Positions 62,592 to 64,000 of a stretch of 64,000 nucleotides of DNA are shown piece by piece. The stretch covers positions 1 through 64,000 of the forward strand of contig NZ_CAIJDE010000032.1 of the NCBI RefSeq assembly GCF_903819335.1, read 5' to 3'. Under the pieces are notes generated by a model. That model was not told the DNA's origin. It made no database searches and saw nothing but the letters and a program-made list of their open reading frames with translations. A program made the position numbers and the translations under genes. Source of the DNA: Flavobacterium panici (lineage in GTDB: Bacteria; Bacteroidota; Bacteroidia; Flavobacteriales; Flavobacteriaceae). The stretch's first letter is position 1. Every line of letters begins with the position of its first letter.

Positions 62592-63023
62592 ATGCCATTT
62601 TCAGAATTATTTGATAACGAATTCAAACAAAGAAACAGAGGTCATTTCTCTGCAATTGTGCGTGTAGCGTTTGCTGACGGAAAAGTAAGTCCAGAAGAAA
62701 AAGACTTTTTGGACAAATTAGCTTCAAGATTAGAGATTTCAGAAGAAGAATATACTGAGATTCTTAAAAATCCTTTGAAATATCCAATAAATCCGCCGTA
62801 CTTGTACTCGCAGCGATTAGAGCGTTTGTATGATTTGGGAAGGATGATTCATGTTGATCACCATTTAGGAGATCAGCAGGAAGTAATGTTAACCCGTATG
62901 GGATTAGCTTTAGGATTTACTCCAGGAAACGTAAATTATATTATTAGAAAAGCTTTGTCTTTAATTGACAAAAAAGTTGATTTAGATACTTTCCTTTTCG
63001 AAATGGAGAATATGAACAAATAA
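62592..63023 (+). CDS. TerB-family / DjlA N-terminal-like protein
   Basis: A 143-residue all-helical protein. The TerB-like motif VRVAFADGKVSPEEKDFLDKLASRL (about 24-48) has the usual ADGxxxxxE pattern that may bind metal in this fold, and a second HVDHHLGDQQEVMLTRMGLALG segment lies at about 91-112. It is a single gene. Tellurite resistance itself is not implied; members act in varied stress responses. Confidence 0.85.
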   Translation: MPFSELFDNEFKQRNRGHFSAIVRVAFADGKVSPEEKDFLDKLASRLEISEEEYTEILKNPLKYPINPPYLYSQRLERLYDLGRMIHVDHHLGDQQEVMLTRMGLALGFTPGNVNYIIRKALSLIDKKVDLDTFLFEMENMNK

Positions 63024-63091
63024 TATTTAGTTTGCAGTTTTCAGTCACATTTTACATTTTGTGCTGAAACTTCATGCTTATATCAAATTAT

Positions 63092-63125
63092 AAACCCGAC
63101 AGATTTTGAAAAATCTGTCGGGTTT
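63092..63125 (+). terminator. CCCGACAG-family terminator of the TerB-like gene
   Basis: AAACCCGACAGATTTT pairs with AAAATCTGTCGGGTTT, with a T-tract (TTTTGTTTTTTA) after it. Confidence 0.82.
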
Positions 63126-63537
63126 TGTTTTTTAGCAAACCTATAATGCAAATTTGGTTTTGCTTAATTTCGAAATATCTTCACGCAACTGGACTGAAGT
63201 CCAGCCCCACAATATGGCTCGAGCCAAAGGCTCTTTTTAAAGTTCCGAAGGAACGAATTATATTGTAGGGCCGGACTTTAGTCCGGTTTGACATTGTGAG
63301 AATGCGAAAAAATTTAAACCCGACAGATTTAAAAACCTGTCGGGTTTTGTTTTTTTAGCAAACCTGTAATGCAAATTTGGTTTTGCTTAATTTCGAAATA
63401 TCTATTCATTCAACTGGACTGAAGTCCAGCCCTACAATATAATTCGTTCCTTCGGAACTTTAGATGAGCCTTGGGCTCGATTCATATTTTAGGGGCGGAC
63501 TCTAACCCGGTTTGACACGTTAGAATGTGAAAAATTA

Positions 63538-63570
63538 TAAATCCGACAGGTTTAAAAACCTGTCGGGTTT
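63538..63570 (-). terminator. CCCGACAG-family hairpin downstream of fbp
   Basis: ATCCGACAGGTTTAAAAACC pairs with the ACCTGTCGGGTTT half, about 52 bp beyond the fbp stop on the minus strand; a possible terminator. Confidence 0.65.
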
Positions 63571-63621
63571 AACTGTGACCGAAAACTGTGACTGATCACT
63601 AAAAAACTGAACACTGAATAC

Positions 63622-64000
63622 TTACTCAGCAGTCGCCATAAACTCCTCTGCTTTTTCTACCATATTATAGCTTCCGCAGAAAAATGGAACTCTTTGGTGC
63701 AGTTCTGTTGGCTGAATTTCCATAATTCTTCCAAAACCGTCCGTAGCTTTTCCTCCGGCTTGTTCTGCCAGAAATGCCATTGGGTTACATTCATATAATA
63801 AACGTAATTTCCCTTTTGGTGCTTTTGAACTTGTTGGATAAAGATAAATTCCGCCTTTAATCATATTTCTGTGAAAATCGGCCACTAAACTTCCTATATA
63901 TCTTGACGTATAAGGTCTATCTTCTTCTTCGCGTTGACAATATTTGATGTAGTTTTTTACTCCCTGCGGAAAATGAATATAATTTCCTTCGTTTACCGAA
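63622..64000 (-). CDS. fbp: fructose-1,6-bisphosphatase class I, C-terminal part (partial)
   Basis: The frame stays open to the window edge, so this is the last 126 codons less the stop; the N-terminus is outside. The residues [19 protein letters not shown], followed by [27 protein letters not shown] and the final [20 protein letters not shown], are class I FBPase signatures, including the gluconeogenic substrate-binding region. It removes the 1-phosphate of fructose-1,6-bisphosphate. The internal ATG at 63885 is not the true start. Confidence 0.95.
   Translation of the reverse strand, partial: SVNEGNYIHFPQGVKNYIKYCQREEEDRPYTSRYIGSLVADFHRNMIKGGIYLYPTSSKAPKGKLRLLYECNPMAFLAEQAGGKATDGFGRIMEIQPTELHQRVPFFCGSYNMVEKAEEFMATAE

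Larger units (their letters stand above)
63092..63570. repeat. tandem repeat units with inverted cores
   Basis: Two units of about 225 bp (63092-63312 and 63316-63537) each carry a CCCGACAG hairpin, then TTTAGCAAACCT...TTTCGAAATATCT. They then carry an ACTGGACTGAAGTCCAGCC hairpin. The core is inverted: unit 1 has GTTCCGAAGGAACGAATTAT while unit 2 has ATAATTCGTTCCTTCGGAAC. A third hairpin (63538-63570) closes the array. This fills the 598-bp gap before fbp. Confidence 0.85.

Noticed and set aside
63092-63570. CRISPR-like array
   Set aside because: The repeats are long (about 225 bp), contain hairpins and have inverted cores, without short regularly spaced spacers. No cas genes are in the window.

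Overview
The window is a continuous piece of a low-GC Bacteroidota chromosome, most likely Flavobacterium or a close relative. The evidence is the 16S 5' end, the Bacteroidota-type promoter motif TAnnTTTG before many genes, A-rich upstream regions without Shine-Dalgarno sequences, and the gene families: an ExbB/ExbD/ExbD/TonB cluster, DUF3857 transglutaminase-like proteins, kynurenine-pathway genes, and VIT/DUF2135 and DUF3109 proteins. Genus-level placement is inference from reading alone.

Layout. Positions 1-369 are the 5' end of a 16S rRNA gene on the minus strand. It is preceded by three tandem promoter-like units (536-812) and a long gene-free stretch. From 1478 to 5369 come an FtsX/LolE-type permease, a cysteine-cluster protein, a methyltransferase, a DinB/YfiT-like protein and queE. 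From 5472 to 11235 lies a seven-gene minus-strand operon: exbB, two exbD, tonB, a small membrane protein, a PstS-like lipoprotein and a TPR protein. Positions 11616-21942 hold a HerA-like ATPase, kmo, a GNAT, a RelA/SpoT-domain alarmone synthetase-like protein, an AraC regulator, two beta-lactamase-fold hydrolases, a DUF4440 protein and a small secreted protein. Positions 22083-30588 hold a penicillin acylase, an AsmA-like protein, an unusual TIM-barrel-like protein, a glycine-zipper lipoprotein and kynU. Positions 30875-41753 hold queA, aroA, a MazG-like protein and four tandem DUF3857 transglutaminase-like paralogues. Positions 41818-46905 hold dtd, rsgA and a chimeric VIT/VWA/TonB-linker/plug/DUF2135 protein.

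From 47123 to 51540 is a phenylalanine/tyrosine operon: pheA, an aminotransferase, tyrA, and DAHP synthase fused to chorismate mutase. It is preceded by a clear transcription attenuator. A 26-codon leader peptide rich in Phe codons is followed by mutually exclusive antiterminator and terminator hairpins, with the U-tract directly before pheA. This is the best-supported regulatory system in the window. Downstream are a RelE/ParE toxin-antitoxin pair, nrdA and nrdB, a DUF3109 protein, a MarC protein, a minimal FAD-domain protein, a CtpA-type protease, a dCMP deaminase-like protein, a HupE protein, a TerB-like protein and the 3' part of fbp.

Intergenic regions are rich in repeat families: (i) CCCGACAG hairpins that act as likely terminators; (ii) a 25-bp dyad element (AACCATATAAGTTATATAAG) around gene 3' ends, four copies; (iii) composite palindromes built on CGCAAAG, including 66-bp perfect arms; (iv) a tandem duplication with an inverted core near 63.1-63.6 kb. 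No tRNA, CRISPR array, prophage or insertion sequence was recognised. All motif matches were read by eye; no alignment, folding or database search was run.
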